Shown here piece by piece: positions 24,634 through 32,882 of a stretch of DNA of 64,000 bases; positions within the stretch are counted from its first letter, which is position 1; each line of letters begins with the position of its first letter. A program made the position numbers and the translations under genes. The notes beneath the pieces were generated by a model. That model did no database searches. It was not told where the DNA came from and saw only the letters and a program-made list of their open reading frames with translations. Source of the DNA: Bradyrhizobium sp. WSM471 (GTDB taxonomy: Bacteria > Pseudomonadota > Alphaproteobacteria > Rhizobiales > Xanthobacteraceae); NCBI RefSeq assembly GCF_000244915.1, contig NZ_CM001442.1:682001-746000 (forward strand). The letters are read 5' to 3'.

Positions 24634-26247
24634 TCACATCCGCAACAGCGCCTGCCGGTCGATCTTCCCCGTGCCCGTCTTCGGCAGCTCGTCGATGAAG
24701 ATCACTTCGCGGGGATATTTGTAGGGAAGCAGCTTGCCCTTCACGTAATCCTGCAGCCGTCGTGTCGCTTCGCTTTGATCAGCCGCGCGGCTGTTCATCA
24801 CCACGACCGCCTTCAGCGTCATGCGCCGGTCCGGCAGCTCGGCGGCGAACACCGCACATTCGCGGATGTCCGGGTGGTCGGCGAGGCACAGCTCGACCTC
24901 GAGCGGGTAGACCCACTGGCCGGAGATCTTGATGAGATCGTCGGCGCGGCCACGGAAGAAGTGAAAGCCGTCGGCATCGCGGACGAAGCGGTCGCCGGTG
25001 TAGATCCAGCCGCCTTCGCGGATGGTCTCGGCGGATTTGTCTGGCCGGTTCCAGTATAGCGGCGTGTTGGAATCGCCGCGCACCCACAAGATGCCTTCCT
25101 CGTCGTCGGCGACATCGCGGCCGTCCTTGTCACGCAGCGCGACCTCGTAGCCGGGCACGCGCAGGCCGGCCGCGCCGAGCTTCTTCCGCTCGGGACGGTT
25201 GGAGAGATAGATATGCAGCACCTCGGTCGAGCCGAGGCCTTCCACGATCTCTAGACCGGTGAGCGTCTTCCAGCCGTTGAAGACGTCGGCCGAGAGCACC
25301 TCGGCGGCCGAGAGCGCCATGCGCAGCGACGAGAAGTCGGTCCTGTCGGCACCCTCGGCCTTGGTCAGCGCTGTATAAAGCGTCGGCAGGCCGAAGAAGA
25401 CCGTCGGCTTGTATTGCTCGATCGCCGTGAAGATCGCCGCGGGCTTCGGCTGGCCCGGCAACAGCAGCGTCGTCGCGCCCGCCGAGAACGGGAAGGTGAT
25501 CGCGTTGCCAAAGCCATAGGCGAAGAATATTTTTGGCACCGAGAAGCAGATGTCATCCGGCGTCAGCTTCAAGACGTTCTGCGCAAAGGCGGCTTCGCTA
25601 TAGGCCATGTCGTGCTGGAGATGCACGATGCCCTTGGGCCGGCCGGTCGACCCGGACGAGTACATCCAGAACGCCATTTCGTTGCGATGCGTGTCGGCTT
25701 CCGCGAGTTCGGCCGGAAATTGCGGGAGCCAGCCGGCGGCGGAAACGGCGTTCGGCGCGGCGTGATCGCCCACCGCACCATTGACGACGATCAGCGTCTG
25801 CAGGTTCGTGTCCTTGCAGGCCTCGGCGTTGAACCGTGCACAGAACTCGGCATCCGCCACGGCAACAGTCGCGCCGGAATCGGCGAGATAGAATTGCAGC
25901 AGATCCGGCGGTGTCAGCGTGTTGATCAGCAATGGCACGAAGCCGGCGCGCACCGCGCCGAAGAACGCGGCCGGATAGGCCGGGGTATCATCGAGGAACA
26001 ACAGCACGCGGCCGCCGCGCTTGAGGCCGAGCGAGGCAAAGCCGTTGCCCCAGCGGCAGGCTTCCGCGCAGAGCTCGGCGTAGGTGCGGGTGCCCGCGGG
26101 GCCCATGAGCGCGAGCTTGTCGCCGCGGCCTTTGCCGACATTGTCGAACAGCACGCGGCTGGCATTGTAGACCTGCGGAACGAAAAAGCCGATCTCGCGC
26201 GCGCCCGCGCAGTCGGCGGGCACCTGGTCGTGAATCTGCTCGCTCAT
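24634..26247 (-). CDS. Benzoate-CoA ligase family protein (aromatic acid-CoA ligase)
   Basis: 537 aa, the length of benzoate- and hydroxybenzoate-CoA ligases. P-loop YSSGSTGRPKG (197-207), SVPKIFFAYGFGNA (a family-specific substrate segment), GLGSTEVLHIYLSN, and the C-terminal LPKTGTGKIDRQALL with the catalytic Lys. It should convert an aromatic acid to its CoA ester. ATG 26247 overlaps the stop of the hydroxylase gene by 4 bases (ATGA), so the two are translated together. The pairing suggests 3-hydroxybenzoate or salicylate as substrate; the sequence cannot decide. Confidence 0.9.
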   Translation of the reverse strand: MSEQIHDQVPADCAGAREIGFFVPQVYNASRVLFDNVGKGRGDKLALMGPAGTRTYAELCAEACRWGNGFASLGLKRGGRVLLFLDDTPAYPAAFFGAVRAGFVPLLINTLTPPDLLQFYLADSGATVAVADAEFCARFNAEACKDTNLQTLIVVNGAVGDHAAPNAVSAAGWLPQFPAELAEADTHRNEMAFWMYSSGSTGRPKGIVHLQHDMAYSEAAFAQNVLKLTPDDICFSVPKIFFAYGFGNAITFPFSAGATTLLLPGQPKPAAIFTAIEQYKPTVFFGLPTLYTALTKAEGADRTDFSSLRMALSAAEVLSADVFNGWKTLTGLEIVEGLGSTEVLHIYLSNRPERKKLGAAGLRVPGYEVALRDKDGRDVADDEEGILWVRGDSNTPLYWNRPDKSAETIREGGWIYTGDRFVRDADGFHFFRGRADDLIKISGQWVYPLEVELCLADHPDIRECAVFAAELPDRRMTLKAVVVMNSRAADQSEATRRLQDYVKGKLLPYKYPREVIFIDELPKTGTGKIDRQALLRM

Positions 26248-27383
26248 GCCTCGTCCCCACCGTTCTTGGCGGCTTCGTAGCGCGCCATGAAGGCCGGCGA
26301 CATCGCGCGCAAGCGGGAGTCGTCGATGCGGCCGGAGCGGGTGATGTAGCTATAGGCAAAGTCCATCAGGCCCTGCTGCATGTGCTGGGCAAAGTGCTCG
26401 TACCAGAAAGCGCTGGTCCGCGCGGCGTTCACGAGCTTCTGCACCACCGGCTTTCGCGCGGCCTGGTAGCGATGCAGGGCGGTGGAGAGATGGGCATCCG
26501 ACTCCAGCGCCTTGACCAGCGCAATGGCGTCCTCGATCGCGAGCCGCGTGCCCGAGCCGATCGAGAAATGCGCCGAGTGCAGCGCGTCGCCGAGCAGCAC
26601 CATGTTCTTGAACGACCAGTGCTCGTTCCAGACCCAGGGGAAGTTGCGCCAGACCGATTTGTTGGAGACCAGCGAGCGGCCACCGAGCGTGTCGGCGAAC
26701 ACCTCCTCGCAGACGCCCTTGGACTGCTCCACGTCCTTGTAGGCGAAACCGTAGGCCTGCCACGTCGCATGATCGCATTCGACCAGGAACGTGCTCATGG
26801 TCGGCGAGTAGCGGTAGTGGTGGGCGTTGAACGCGCCGCGGTCGGTCTTCACAAAGGTCTGCGACAGCGTGTCGAAGCGCTTCGAGGTGCCGTACCAGAC
26901 GAACTTGTTGGAGGAGTAGGACAGCGAGGTGCCGAAATCGCCCTCGAAGGCGCGGCGCACCAGCGAGTTCAGCCCGTCGGCGGCGACGATCAGATCGTGG
27001 CCGTTGAGCTGATCGATCCCATGAATTGGCGTGTCGAAGCGCGGGGTGACGCCGGCATCGAGCGCGCGCTGCTGCAGGAAGCGCAACAGCTCGAGCCGGC
27101 CGATCGAGGAGAAGCCGACGCCGTCGATGGCGACGCTGTCGCCGCTCAGGTTCAGCGTGATGTTCTCCCAGCTCTCCATGTGTGGCGCGATCGCGTCGAC
27201 CGTCTCGGGGTCGTCGGCGCGCAGGAATTCCAGGGCCTGGTCGGAAAACACCACGCCAAAGCCCCAGGTCGCGTCGGCCGGGTTCTGTTCGAACAGGTCG
27301 ACTTGATCCTCGGGGTGACGCTTCTTCCAGAGATAGGCGAAGTAGAGCCCACCGGGCCCCCCGCCAATCACGGCGATCCGCAA
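26244..27383 (-). CDS. FAD monooxygenase, salicylyl-CoA 5-hydroxylase-like
   Basis: 379 aa, group A flavin hydroxylase. MRIAVIGGGPGGLYFA (FAD), ADGLNS (DG motif, about 136) and LLGDALHSAHFSIGSGTRLAIEDA (GD motif, about 265) are present. The block TWGFGVVFSDQALEFL is shared with the first domain of salicylyl-CoA 5-hydroxylase and 2-aminobenzoyl-CoA monooxygenase, which act on CoA thioesters; the second, old-yellow-enzyme domain is absent. It begins with TTG at 27383 behind GGGAGGCAGACG. With the ligase downstream it would form gentisyl-CoA. Confidence 0.85.
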   Translation of the reverse strand: MRIAVIGGGPGGLYFAYLWKKRHPEDQVDLFEQNPADATWGFGVVFSDQALEFLRADDPETVDAIAPHMESWENITLNLSGDSVAIDGVGFSSIGRLELLRFLQQRALDAGVTPRFDTPIHGIDQLNGHDLIVAADGLNSLVRRAFEGDFGTSLSYSSNKFVWYGTSKRFDTLSQTFVKTDRGAFNAHHYRYSPTMSTFLVECDHATWQAYGFAYKDVEQSKGVCEEVFADTLGGRSLVSNKSVWRNFPWVWNEHWSFKNMVLLGDALHSAHFSIGSGTRLAIEDAIALVKALESDAHLSTALHRYQAARKPVVQKLVNAARTSAFWYEHFAQHMQQGLMDFAYSYITRSGRIDDSRLRAMSPAFMARYEAAKNGGDEA

Positions 27384-27395
27384 CGTCTGCCTCCC

Positions 27396-27422
27396 TAATT
27401 GACAGTATACTTACTATCTAGG
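27396..27422. promoter_or_regulatory. Operator 2 of the gentisate regulon with promoter of the hydroxylase-ligase operon
   Basis: TAATTGACAGTATACTTAC...ATCTAGG, one base different from operator 1. On the minus strand it carries the -10 TATACT (27404-27409); the -35 is weak (TTAGTC at 17 bp). Predicted transcription begins near 27397, giving a leader of about 14 bases that is mostly the GGGAGG ribosome site. Confidence 0.7.
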
Positions 27423-27650
27423 GGTAGACTAATGTGCTCCGGTCGCCCGCGCCAGCGGAATTATCGGCAAGGCGCGCAGCGCATCAAAGCTCACGTCCGG
27501 ACGCACGTTTGGCGCGTGTCCGAAGCAGTGACCTTGCGAAGCATAGCCAAACCGTGGCGGCTTGGCCATCCGCCCCGTCAGACGCAGCGCTTCAGATAGA
27601 CCCCGTCCACCAGCACCCTGGCACAGCGGACCACCGGATAGCACGCTTCT
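27423..27650. other. Gap without a supported gene
   Basis: 228 bp between the operator and the Cys-rich protein gene. Short open frames exist on both strands, but none has a ribosome-binding site together with a recognisable protein. On the minus strand a run reading YPVVRCARVLVDGVYLKRCV and a stop lies near 27583-27645; it might be the tail of a lost gene. Confidence 0.4.
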
Positions 27651-28514
27651 CTAGCGTGCAGCGAACGGCGCCAGCACGTCCTTGCAGGCGGGCGACAGCG
27701 AAGCGGCATTGTTGGCAACGCATTGGATGATCCGACCGCCACCCGGCGTCACGCTGCCGCACAGCGTGCGGACATCCTCGCGACATGCGGACTGGACGAT
27801 GAACAGCTCTTCGCGCGGACGCAACGGGCGCAGCACGATCACGGCAGGCGCGGCTGCCGCCGGAGGAGCGGCGCCCGCAGGTGCCGCCGTTGCTGCCGCG
27901 CCACCGCCGCCGGCCGCGGCGCTCACCGCTTTCTCGCAGGCCGGCGAAACCCTTGCCTTGTTCTTCTCCAGGCATTCGAGCGCAGGCGCGCCGCCCGGTG
28001 GCACGCTGGCGCACACCTTGGGATAATCGGCGCGGCACGCGCTCTTGACGGCGGCAACCTGGGCGCTGCTCGGCTGTTTGGCTGCAGCCGTGGTTGCAGC
28101 GGCCTTGGGCGCGGCCGCGGCAGCCGGCTTTGCGGCGGGAGCGGATTCAGCCTTCGGCGCGGCAGGCGCGGCCTCCGCCTTGGGTGCAGCCTCTTTGGGT
28201 GCAGCGTCCTTGGGTGCAGCCTCGGTCTTCGGCGCGGCTTCGGTCTTCGGCGCCGCCGCAGGCTCGACGGCGCGAACTGCGGTTTGGCATCCCGAGGACA
28301 AGCTGGACATGCTCTTCTGCAAACATTGATACGCTTCCACACCGCCCGGCGTGACGCTCGAACAGTGCGCCATGAAGTCCGAGCGGCATGCGGAGCGGAT
28401 CGCGTTCTTCTGCGCCTCGGTCGGTGCTTGTGCGAATGCGCCTGCTGCAGTTGCGAAGAGAGCCGCCGCCAGCAACGCCCCGCGTGCAGACGCATGTTTC
28501 AACGTATTGAACAT
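27651..28514 (-). CDS. Secreted protein with three Cys-rich repeats joined by Ala/Pro/Lys linkers
   Basis: 287 aa from ATG 28514, with a signal peptide ending GAFAQA. Three copies of a module of about 45 residues, pattern SACRxDxxxxCxxVxPGGxxxxxCLxxN...LSxxC, occur at about residues 20-65, 140-185 and 230-285. This matches the 'cysteine rich repeat' of Pfam (Golgi apparatus protein 1 type), which is common in rhizobial periplasmic proteins of unknown role. The first linker is a low-complexity run built from APK/AAPK units; the second is Ala/Gly-rich. Each module has four Cys, probably as disulfides. Confidence 0.85.
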   Translation of the reverse strand: MFNTLKHASARGALLAAALFATAAGAFAQAPTEAQKNAIRSACRSDFMAHCSSVTPGGVEAYQCLQKSMSSLSSGCQTAVRAVEPAAAPKTEAAPKTEAAPKDAAPKEAAPKAEAAPAAPKAESAPAAKPAAAAAPKAAATTAAAKQPSSAQVAAVKSACRADYPKVCASVPPGGAPALECLEKNKARVSPACEKAVSAAAGGGGAAATAAPAGAAPPAAAAPAVIVLRPLRPREELFIVQSACREDVRTLCGSVTPGGGRIIQCVANNAASLSPACKDVLAPFAAR

Positions 28515-28666
28515 CTGAGTGAATTCCCGCCCTGTCGGTAATGCCGACAATTTTTCAAATGTGATGCAAGCAATCGTCGCGGGTGATGCCGCGCGCGACA
28601 TCATTGGCCGCCGCGACCTCTACCGCAAGTAGATATTGGCTTTGCAATTGCGACCTAACTACGTCG

Positions 28667-29668
28667 TCAGAGCTTGACCATGCGCTTGCCGCGGTTCTCG
28701 CCCGCCAGCAATCCGATCAGCGCCTTCGGCGTATTCTCGAGGCCGTCGATGATGTCCTCCTGCACCTTCAACTTGCCGGACGTGACCCAGGCCTGGAGGT
28801 CGGCGAGCGCACGCTGGCTCTCTTTCATGTAGTCCATCACGATGAAGCCCTGCATGACGAGCCGCTTCACCACGATCAGGCCGGGCACGCCGCGCGGACC
28901 GTGTGCCGAGGGAGCGCCGTCATATTGCGAGATCGCGCCGCAGCATGCGATGCGGCCGTAATTGTTCATCTGCGGCAGGCAGGCTTCGAGAATGTCGCCG
29001 CCGACATTGTCGAAATAGACGTCGATGCCCTTCGGAGCCGCCGCGCGCAACGCCTTGAACACCGCGCCGTCCTTGTAGTCGACGGCGGCATCGAAGCCGA
29101 GCTCGGAGGTCAGCCAGCTGCACTTGTCGGCGCCGCCGGCGATGCCGATAACGCGGCATCCCTTGATCTTCGCGATCTGCCCGACGATCGAGCCGACCGA
29201 GCCTGCGGCCGCGGAGACCACGACGGTCTCGCCTTCTTTGGGCTTGCCGATCTCCAGCAGGCCGAAATAGGCGGTGAGGCCGGCGATGCCGAATACGCTG
29301 AGCAGATGCGTCATCGGCTCGAGCTTCGGCATCTTGGTGAGATGCTTGGCGGGCACTGCCGCCAATTCCTGCCAGCCGGTATCGCCGAACACGATGTCGC
29401 CCGGCGCAAGCTCCGGCGCTTTCGAGCTGATGACCTCGGCGACGGCGCCGCCGGCCATCACGCTGTTGGCTTCGACTGCCGACCGATAGGTCGCGCCGTG
29501 CATCCAGGCGCGGTTGGCGGCGTCGAGCGAGATGTAGCGAACGCGCAGCAAGGCCTCGCCGTCCTTCGGCTCAGGCATCTCACCTTCGACCATCTTGAAG
29601 TGCTCGGGGCCGAGCTTGCCGCTGGGCTTTTCCACCAGAAGAATCTGACGATTGATGCTGCCGCTCAT
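28667..29668 (-). CDS. NADP-dependent oxidoreductase, MDR superfamily (CurA/leukotriene B4 dehydrogenase type)
   Basis: 333 aa from ATG 29668, with GAGGGAAACATC before it. Zinc-free medium-chain reductase: NRQILLVEKPSGKLG start, VSAAAGSVGSIVGQIAKIKGC nucleotide fold (about 150-170), and NYGRIACCGAISQYD near 250. Members reduce enones and alkenals. It stands alone; transcription diverges from the symporter gene. Confidence 0.92.
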   Translation of the reverse strand: MSGSINRQILLVEKPSGKLGPEHFKMVEGEMPEPKDGEALLRVRYISLDAANRAWMHGATYRSAVEANSVMAGGAVAEVISSKAPELAPGDIVFGDTGWQELAAVPAKHLTKMPKLEPMTHLLSVFGIAGLTAYFGLLEIGKPKEGETVVVSAAAGSVGSIVGQIAKIKGCRVIGIAGGADKCSWLTSELGFDAAVDYKDGAVFKALRAAAPKGIDVYFDNVGGDILEACLPQMNNYGRIACCGAISQYDGAPSAHGPRGVPGLIVVKRLVMQGFIVMDYMKESQRALADLQAWVTSGKLKVQEDIIDGLENTPKALIGLLAGENRGKRMVKL

Positions 29669-29797
29669 GATGTTTCCCTCGGTCGTTTGACGATTATTGA
29701 TGCAGCTGCCGCAAGAAAAACGTGCAAGCCGCATTCGTTGTGCGCTGCGTGAAGGCTAGATCGCGGGCGCCCGTTTCGCAACGGGAACATCCGCTCC

Positions 29798-29831
29798 GAC
29801 GACCGCACGCCAAGCGTGTTGCGCGGTCGTC
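29798..29831. promoter_or_regulatory. Inverted repeat upstream of the symporter gene
   Basis: GACGACCGC (29798-29806) faces GCGGTCGTC (29823-29831), perfect 9-bp arms with a 16-base loop that itself holds ACGC-CAA-GCGT. It ends 44 bases before the symporter ATG and could be an operator or a leader hairpin. Confidence 0.4.
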
Positions 29832-29875
29832 ATATCTGCGACATCATGAAGCGGTCGGTGTAGCGGGGGTGTTCA

Positions 29876-31171
29876 ATGTCGAACAGGTTTACGCAATTCA
29901 TTCTGGTCGCGATGGTGCTCGGCATCATCATGGGCGCGGCGATCTACAATTTCCTGCCCGACACGCGGGGCGATTGGGCCTCGTCCATCAACCTGATCGC
30001 CGTGATTTTCCTGCGCCTGATCAAGATGATCATCGCGCCGCTGGTGTTTGCGACCTTGGTCGGCGGCATTGCTCATATGGGCTCGGGCTCCAAGCTCGGC
30101 CGCATCTTCGCCAAGACCATGGGCTGGTTCATCAGCGCCTCTTTCGTCTCGCTGATGCTCGGCCTCGTGATGGTCAATCTGCTCCAGCCCGGCGCGAATT
30201 TCCCCGGGACGCTGCCTGACAAGGCGCAGTCGACCGGCCTGCCGGTTTCCGCCTTCTCGATCGAAAAATTCCTGACCCATCTGATCCCGACCTCGATCGC
30301 GGATGCGATGGCGCAAAACGAGATCCTGCAGATCGTGATCTTCGCCGTGTTCTTCTCGGTGGCGATGGGCTCGATGCCCGAGCGCTCCAAGCCGATCCTG
30401 GCGCTGATCGACGACATCGGCCACATCATGCTCAAGGTCACCGGCTATGTGATGCTGTTCGCGCCGTTCGCCGTCTGGGCCGCCATCACCGCGACGGTTG
30501 CCAAGAACGGCCTGCTGGTGCTCTGGAAGCTCATCGTCTTCATGGGCGGGTTCTATCTCTCGCTCGCGCTCCTGTGGGGCATCCTGGTGGTCGTGGGCTT
30601 CATCGTGATCGGGCCGCGCTACGCCCATCTGCTGAAGCTGATCCGCGAGCCGCTGATGATCGCGTTCTCCACCGCGAGCTCCGAAGCGGCCTATCCGAAA
30701 ACCCTGGAGGGGCTGAACAAGTTCGGCGCCTCGTCGCGGATATCGAGCTTCGTGCTGCCGCTCGGCTATTCCTTCAATCTCGACGGCACGATGATGTACT
30801 GCACCTTCGCGAGCGTCTTCATCGCGCAGAGCTATCACATCGACATGCCGCTCGGCACCCAGCTCGCGATGCTGGCGACCCTGATGATCACCTCGAAGGG
30901 CGTTGCCGGCGTGCCGCGCGCCTCCCTCGTGGTGATCGCCTCGACGCTGTCGCAGTTCGGCATCCCCGAGGCGGGGCTGTTGATGATCATGGGCATCGAC
31001 ACCTTCCTCGACATGGGCCGCAGCGCCACCAACGTGATCGGCAACACGCTCGCAACCTCGGTCGTGGCCAAATGGGAAGGCGAGCTCGGGCCCGAGCATG
31101 AGCTTGGACCGGGCGATGCCGTGCCGGGGGATATGATCCCCGGCGAAGTGCCTGCGATGGCCGGCCATTGA
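29876..31171 (+). CDS. Dicarboxylate/amino acid:cation symporter (DAACS family)
   Basis: 431 aa inner-membrane carrier. Family landmarks: STASSEAAYPKTLEGLNKFG (serine-rich hairpin loop), PLGYSFNLDGTMMY (substrate and cation site) and DMGRSATNVIGNTLA with the conserved Asp and Asn. About eight membrane helices plus two re-entrant loops. Transports C4-dicarboxylates or acidic amino acids with Na+ or H+. The short C-terminal tail is rich in Gly, Pro and Glu. A periplasmic binding-protein gene follows only 12 bp downstream. Confidence 0.94.
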   Translation: MSNRFTQFILVAMVLGIIMGAAIYNFLPDTRGDWASSINLIAVIFLRLIKMIIAPLVFATLVGGIAHMGSGSKLGRIFAKTMGWFISASFVSLMLGLVMVNLLQPGANFPGTLPDKAQSTGLPVSAFSIEKFLTHLIPTSIADAMAQNEILQIVIFAVFFSVAMGSMPERSKPILALIDDIGHIMLKVTGYVMLFAPFAVWAAITATVAKNGLLVLWKLIVFMGGFYLSLALLWGILVVVGFIVIGPRYAHLLKLIREPLMIAFSTASSEAAYPKTLEGLNKFGASSRISSFVLPLGYSFNLDGTMMYCTFASVFIAQSYHIDMPLGTQLAMLATLMITSKGVAGVPRASLVVIASTLSQFGIPEAGLLMIMGIDTFLDMGRSATNVIGNTLATSVVAKWEGELGPEHELGPGDAVPGDMIPGEVPAMAGH

Positions 31172-31183
31172 TCGGAGTGCATC

Positions 31184-32104
31184 ATGCGCCTTTCAATGGC
31201 GATATCGGGCGGTCTGTTGCTGGCAGCGTGCCTGCTGGCAACGGGTGCCTCCGCCCAGACCGGTGGCAGCGAAGGGCTTAGCCCGACGCTGTCAGCGATC
31301 AAGACCGCGCACACCGTGCGGCTCGGCTATCGCGAGAGCTCGCCGCCGTTCTCCTTCCTCGACCAGGCCAACCGGCCGATCGGCTACAGCCTCGAGCTCT
31401 GCGAGGCCATCGTCGAGGAGATCGGCGTCGAAGTCGACGATCCCAATCTGAAGATCGCCTACGTCAAGGTCACCTCCGATGACCGCATCGACGCCGTGCT
31501 CCAGAACAAGATCGATTTGGAATGCGGCTCGACCACGGCGAATGCCGAGCGCGGCAAGCGCGTTGCCTTCTCGCCGCTGATGTTCGTCGCCGGCACCAAG
31601 CTGATGGTGCCCAAAGCCTCCAGCGTCCAGTCACTGACTGATCTGAAGGGCAAGACTATCGTGGTGACGAAGGGCACCACCAACGAGCAGGCGATCCAGG
31701 CGGCCGACAAGAAGTCCTCGTTGGGACTGACCATCGTTGTCGGTGCTGATCACGAACAGTCGTACCAGACGCTCGTCGACGGCAAGGCCGATGCGTTCGC
31801 GACCGACGACATCCTGCTGTCCAGCTTGATCGTGCGCCACAAGGCACAGGACAAGTTCCGCGTCACCGGCGATTACCTGTCCTACGACCCCTACGGCATC
31901 ATGTTCCGCAAGGGCGAGCCGCAACTGGCGGCGGTGGTCGATCGCAGCTTCCGCAAGCTCGGCTCCAACCACGACCTCGTCCCGCTCTACAACAAATGGT
32001 TCACCGCACGGCTTCCGACCGGCGAACGGCTGAACGTGCCGATCTCGCTGCAGCTGGAGGAAGCCTTCAAGGCGATGGACGATTCCGCGAGCGCGAATAA
32101 CTAG
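31184..32104 (+). CDS. Periplasmic amino acid-binding protein (GltI-like), no ABC partners
   Basis: 306 aa. Signal peptide to about ASAQ (residue 25); IKTAHTVRLGYRESSPPFSFLDQANRPIGYSLELCEAI is typical of family 3 binding proteins, and LECGSTTANAERGKRVAFSPLMF gives the ligand-contact region. Glutamate/aspartate is likely. GGAGTGCATC precedes the ATG. No permease or ATPase lies near; it is paired with the symporter instead. Confidence 0.9.
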   Translation: MRLSMAISGGLLLAACLLATGASAQTGGSEGLSPTLSAIKTAHTVRLGYRESSPPFSFLDQANRPIGYSLELCEAIVEEIGVEVDDPNLKIAYVKVTSDDRIDAVLQNKIDLECGSTTANAERGKRVAFSPLMFVAGTKLMVPKASSVQSLTDLKGKTIVVTKGTTNEQAIQAADKKSSLGLTIVVGADHEQSYQTLVDGKADAFATDDILLSSLIVRHKAQDKFRVTGDYLSYDPYGIMFRKGEPQLAAVVDRSFRKLGSNHDLVPLYNKWFTARLPTGERLNVPISLQLEEAFKAMDDSASANN

Positions 32105-32407
32105 CGCTTGTGCGACGAGCGCCGCTGCGCCCTCTCCTTAGAGGGCAGCGCTATCGCATATGACGTCTCAGCGGCGCCTGAGCGAGCGCCTCGTCCTTCG
32201 AGACGACCGCTTCGCGGTCTCCTCAGGATGAGGCACAGCTGCATCCATCTGCCTTGAAATGCTGCCGCATACTCATCCCTCATCCTGAGGGCCCGCCGCA
32301 GGCGGGCGTCTCGAAGGATGACCGCAGTCGAGCTTGCAGCCATATGCTTCTTCATATGCGATCGCCCTGCCATACAGGGAGAGGGCCTTGCATCGAGCAG
32401 CGCGCGC
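32105..32407. repeat. Gap of 303 bp with two type R5 repeats
   Basis: CGTCCTTCGAGACGACCGCT...CTCCTCAGGATGAGG (about 32189-32233) and CCTCATCCTGAGGGCCCGCC...TCTCGAAGGATGACC (32278-32322) are inverted versions of one element. The remaining sequence shows no gene I can support. Confidence 0.75.
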
Positions 32408-32773
32408 TCACGCGCCCGCTGGGACCTGGTCCAGAAATCCCGTGATGCTCCTGATGCGGCCGTCCTTCAGCACGGCGAAATCCGTCCCCTTGATCGGGCT
32501 GTCGATGCCCTCGGGACCAAGGCCCCAACTGAAACGGACATGGTCGCCGTAGCCGTTGGGCTCGCCGATCAGCTTGAACTTGAAATCGGGGAAGCGCTGC
32601 TGCACGCCTGCGATCAGCGCATCGACGCCGTCATGGCCGTCGCCCTTCATCAGGGGATCGATATAGCTCGCATCCGCCGTCCAGTTCTGGCTCAGCAGTT
32701 CGCGCCGGCGGTCGGCTGCACGCTCGTTCCAGAGATCGATGTAGCGGCGGGCGATGGTGATGGGGTCGGTCAT
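32408..32773 (-). CDS. NTF2-like (SnoaL-type) protein
   Basis: 121 aa. Cone-shaped NTF2 fold suggested by TIARRYIDLWNERAADRRRELL at the start, SYIDPLMKGDGHDGVDALIAGVQQRFPDFKF in the middle and the closing strand RIRSITGFLD. Such proteins are often small isomerases or hydratases, or ligand-binding proteins of unknown role. GAAGGAGACGACC precedes the ATG. Separate from its neighbours by more than 100 bp. Confidence 0.85.
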   Translation of the reverse strand: MTDPITIARRYIDLWNERAADRRRELLSQNWTADASYIDPLMKGDGHDGVDALIAGVQQRFPDFKFKLIGEPNGYGDHVRFSWGLGPEGIDSPIKGTDFAVLKDGRIRSITGFLDQVPAGA

Positions 32774-32882
32774 GGTCGTCTCCTTCGATGGCGCCGTGTC
32801 GTTCGGCTGACCTGACTATCGAAGGTTCACGCGCGCTGATCGATTACCTCTGAGGTCATCAGCGCGCGTGAATTTTCCGCAG

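Noticed and set aside
29873..31168. Minus-strand frame of 431 codons opposite the dicarboxylate symporter
   Set aside because: Nearly exact antisense shadow; the plus-strand protein has all family landmarks.
32105..32407. Repeated blocks considered as a possible CRISPR array
   Set aside because: Only two inverted copies of an intergenic element, without regular spacing or unique spacers. No CRISPR-like array is visible anywhere in the window.
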